NCBI RefSeq assembly: GCF_004917065.1
Contig: NZ_SSYA01000002.1
Span: 473,897 to 537,896, forward strand
Length of the DNA: 64,000 nucleotides
Direction: 5' to 3'
DNA from: Geomonas ferrireducens
GTDB taxonomy: Bacteria > Desulfobacterota > Desulfuromonadia > Geobacterales > Geobacteraceae
The translations under genes were made by a program, and so were the position numbers. How positions within the stretch are numbered: the stretch's first letter is position 1; every line of letters starts with the position of its first letter. The notes under the pieces were generated by a model. The model saw only the letters and a program-made list of their open reading frames with translations, did not search any database and was not told the origin of the DNA. Below are positions 63,076-64,000 of this stretch, one piece after another.

Positions 63076-63744
63076 CTAGTTCTCGGAATCGGCAAGGATC
63101 TCCTCGCCGTATTTCCCCGGGTGGTATCCCCCCTTGTTGGTCGACATCCTGCTCCTCTCTACCCTGATCGGTCTTACCTTGTCGCCTTTGACCTGCATCG
63201 AATATTCGATGTCGGTGTCGGCATCCCCGTAATAGATCCTCGCTCCGGTTTTCTCCAGGTACGGAGTTTTTGACTGCTCGTTGGTGCAAAAGACTTGCGA
63301 GCTGAGCGCGAACAGCCTGTTAAGGCGCTTCCGGATCACCTCCGCATCGTCGTCATAACAGTTACGCTTGGTGATGAAAACGATGGTGTCACCGCGACGC
63401 TTGTGCATGGCGATCAGCTCATCACCGGCTTTCTTCTTCATGCTGAACTTGTCCAGGTCCTGGTTCAGGTCCTTGCGGAATTGCGGGTTCGCAAGATAAT
63501 CGGAGCCGTAGCGGTTCGTCCCGCCGGGACCTTCCCCGTTGTTGGCCCCGTAGTAGTAGGCAGGGGTGGAAAAGAGCACGGTGTCGTCGATGTCGAAACC
63601 GGCGACGATGGGAGTGGACGGGAGGCTCTGTGCGAGACCCTCGAGGGTGATGTACTTAACCGGTAGGGAGCTTGTGCTTGGTCCGGCTGCGAGGCCGGCG
63701 CCTGCCGTCATGGTGAGTATAAGAATGGCAAGGACTGTTTTCAT
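63076..63744 (-). CDS. aphA: Class B acid phosphatase (AphA-like, HAD fold)
   Basis: This 222-residue periplasmic phosphatase has a signal peptide (residues 1-19). The HAD nucleophile motif is AGFDIDDTVLFSTPAYYYG (Asp-x-Asp). FITKRNCYDDDAEVI follows, with a Lys and Asp region in TPYLEKTGARIYYGDADTDIEYS and GKYGEEILADSEN at the end. AphA enzymes hydrolyse organic phosphomonoesters and release nucleosides. It is the convergent neighbour of the dihaem cytochrome gene, 18 bp apart, with no visible terminator. Confidence 0.9.
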   Translation of the reverse strand: MKTVLAILILTMTAGAGLAAGPSTSSLPVKYITLEGLAQSLPSTPIVAGFDIDDTVLFSTPAYYYGANNGEGPGGTNRYGSDYLANPQFRKDLNQDLDKFSMKKKAGDELIAMHKRRGDTIVFITKRNCYDDDAEVIRKRLNRLFALSSQVFCTNEQSKTPYLEKTGARIYYGDADTDIEYSMQVKGDKVRPIRVERSRMSTNKGGYHPGKYGEEILADSEN

Positions 63745-63771
63745 CTCCGGTCTCCGCTTTGCTGCAAGATG

Positions 63772-64000
63772 TTATCGGCCGCACAGCACGGTCTTGATGG
63801 TGTCGTAGATTTCTCTCGCTTCAAACGGTTTCTTTAGAACACCCTTCGCGCCAACCTTTAACACGGCCTGGGTGTCGCTGGCGCAGTCGGATGCGCTGCT
63901 TGTCAGGACATTCGCACCCCGGTCGATGGCGATGATCTCACGCGTGGCGTCGATGCCGTTTTTCTCAGGCATGTAGACGTCCATGATGGTGATGTGCGGT
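63772..64000 (-). CDS. Response regulator receiver domain, 5' part outside the window
   Basis: The C-terminal 75 residues or so of a CheY-like receiver are present: phospho-acceptor region ITIMDVYMPEKNGIDATREI, the Thr/Ser switch in LTSSASDC and the Lys in GVLKKPFEAREI. It ends VLCGR, so it is a single-domain regulator or the C-terminal receiver of a larger protein. The start lies beyond position 64000. Confidence 0.88.
   Translation of the reverse strand, partial: PHITIMDVYMPEKNGIDATREIIAIDRGANVLTSSASDCASDTQAVLKVGAKGVLKKPFEAREIYDTIKTVLCGR

Overview
The window reads as chromosomal DNA of a Geobacter-type bacterium (Desulfuromonadia/Geobacterales, near Geobacter, Citrifermentans or Geomonas). 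This is inferred from the high-GC coding bias, a 12-haem c-type cytochrome, a haem-binding sensor kinase, a cytosolic group 3b-type NiFe hydrogenase, large hybrid kinases and dispersed G/C-rich repeats. Gene density is high. Only three stretches stand out as non-coding: 24634-25809, 42614-43599 and 55329-55786. Assignments come from reading the sequence and recalling families; no database search was run.

Layout. 41-4658: tgt-yajC-secD-secF-TPR gene (queuosine tRNA modification and Sec translocase auxiliaries). 4774-7385: recJ and a cation diffusion facilitator. 7508-12308: dodecahaem cytochrome, serine hydrolase, metallophosphoesterase and a GH100-like glycosidase. 12406-14561: LemA plus two TPM-domain proteins. 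14733-18817: a MshEN-receiver protein and a large hybrid kinase. 18893-23030: a DUF2846 lipoprotein, htpG and an unusual DEDDh exonuclease fusion. 23158-36789: tryptophan and serine biosynthesis (trpE, then trpG-D-C-B2-F and serA). trpE is separated from the rest by a repeat-rich 1.2 kb gap and a three-gene signalling module (two kinases and a receiver). 37103-40992: DAHP synthase, nicotinamidase, nicotinate phosphoribosyltransferase and a TPR protein. 41161-42613: a nucleoside-sugar epimerase-like protein and Hsp20. 42614-43599: non-coding, with a strongly supported 6S RNA on the minus strand and other regulatory candidates. 43600-47429: NiFe hydrogenase genes in HydB-G-D-A order. 47588-50267: a PHP-type tyrosine phosphatase and modBC.

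50271-60702 is a sulfur-metabolism island and the most interesting part. On the minus strand lie metY, a ThiS/MoaD-like sulfur carrier ending in GGGRP, a ThiF/MoeB-type activating enzyme, a JAMM metalloprotease, a small sirohaem sulfite reductase, a TusA-like protein and mnmA. On the plus strand, diverging from metY, lie a sulfate ABC transporter (binding protein, two permeases, ATPase) and cysK. Together they describe a route from imported sulfate through sulfite and sulfide to a protein thiocarboxylate that feeds homocysteine/methionine synthesis. This matches the Wolinella succinogenes HcyS-type pathway, with a separate branch to cysteine.

60907-64000: a methyltransferase, a DUF1499 membrane protein, a small dihaem cytochrome, a class B acid phosphatase and the 3' part of a response regulator cut by the window edge.
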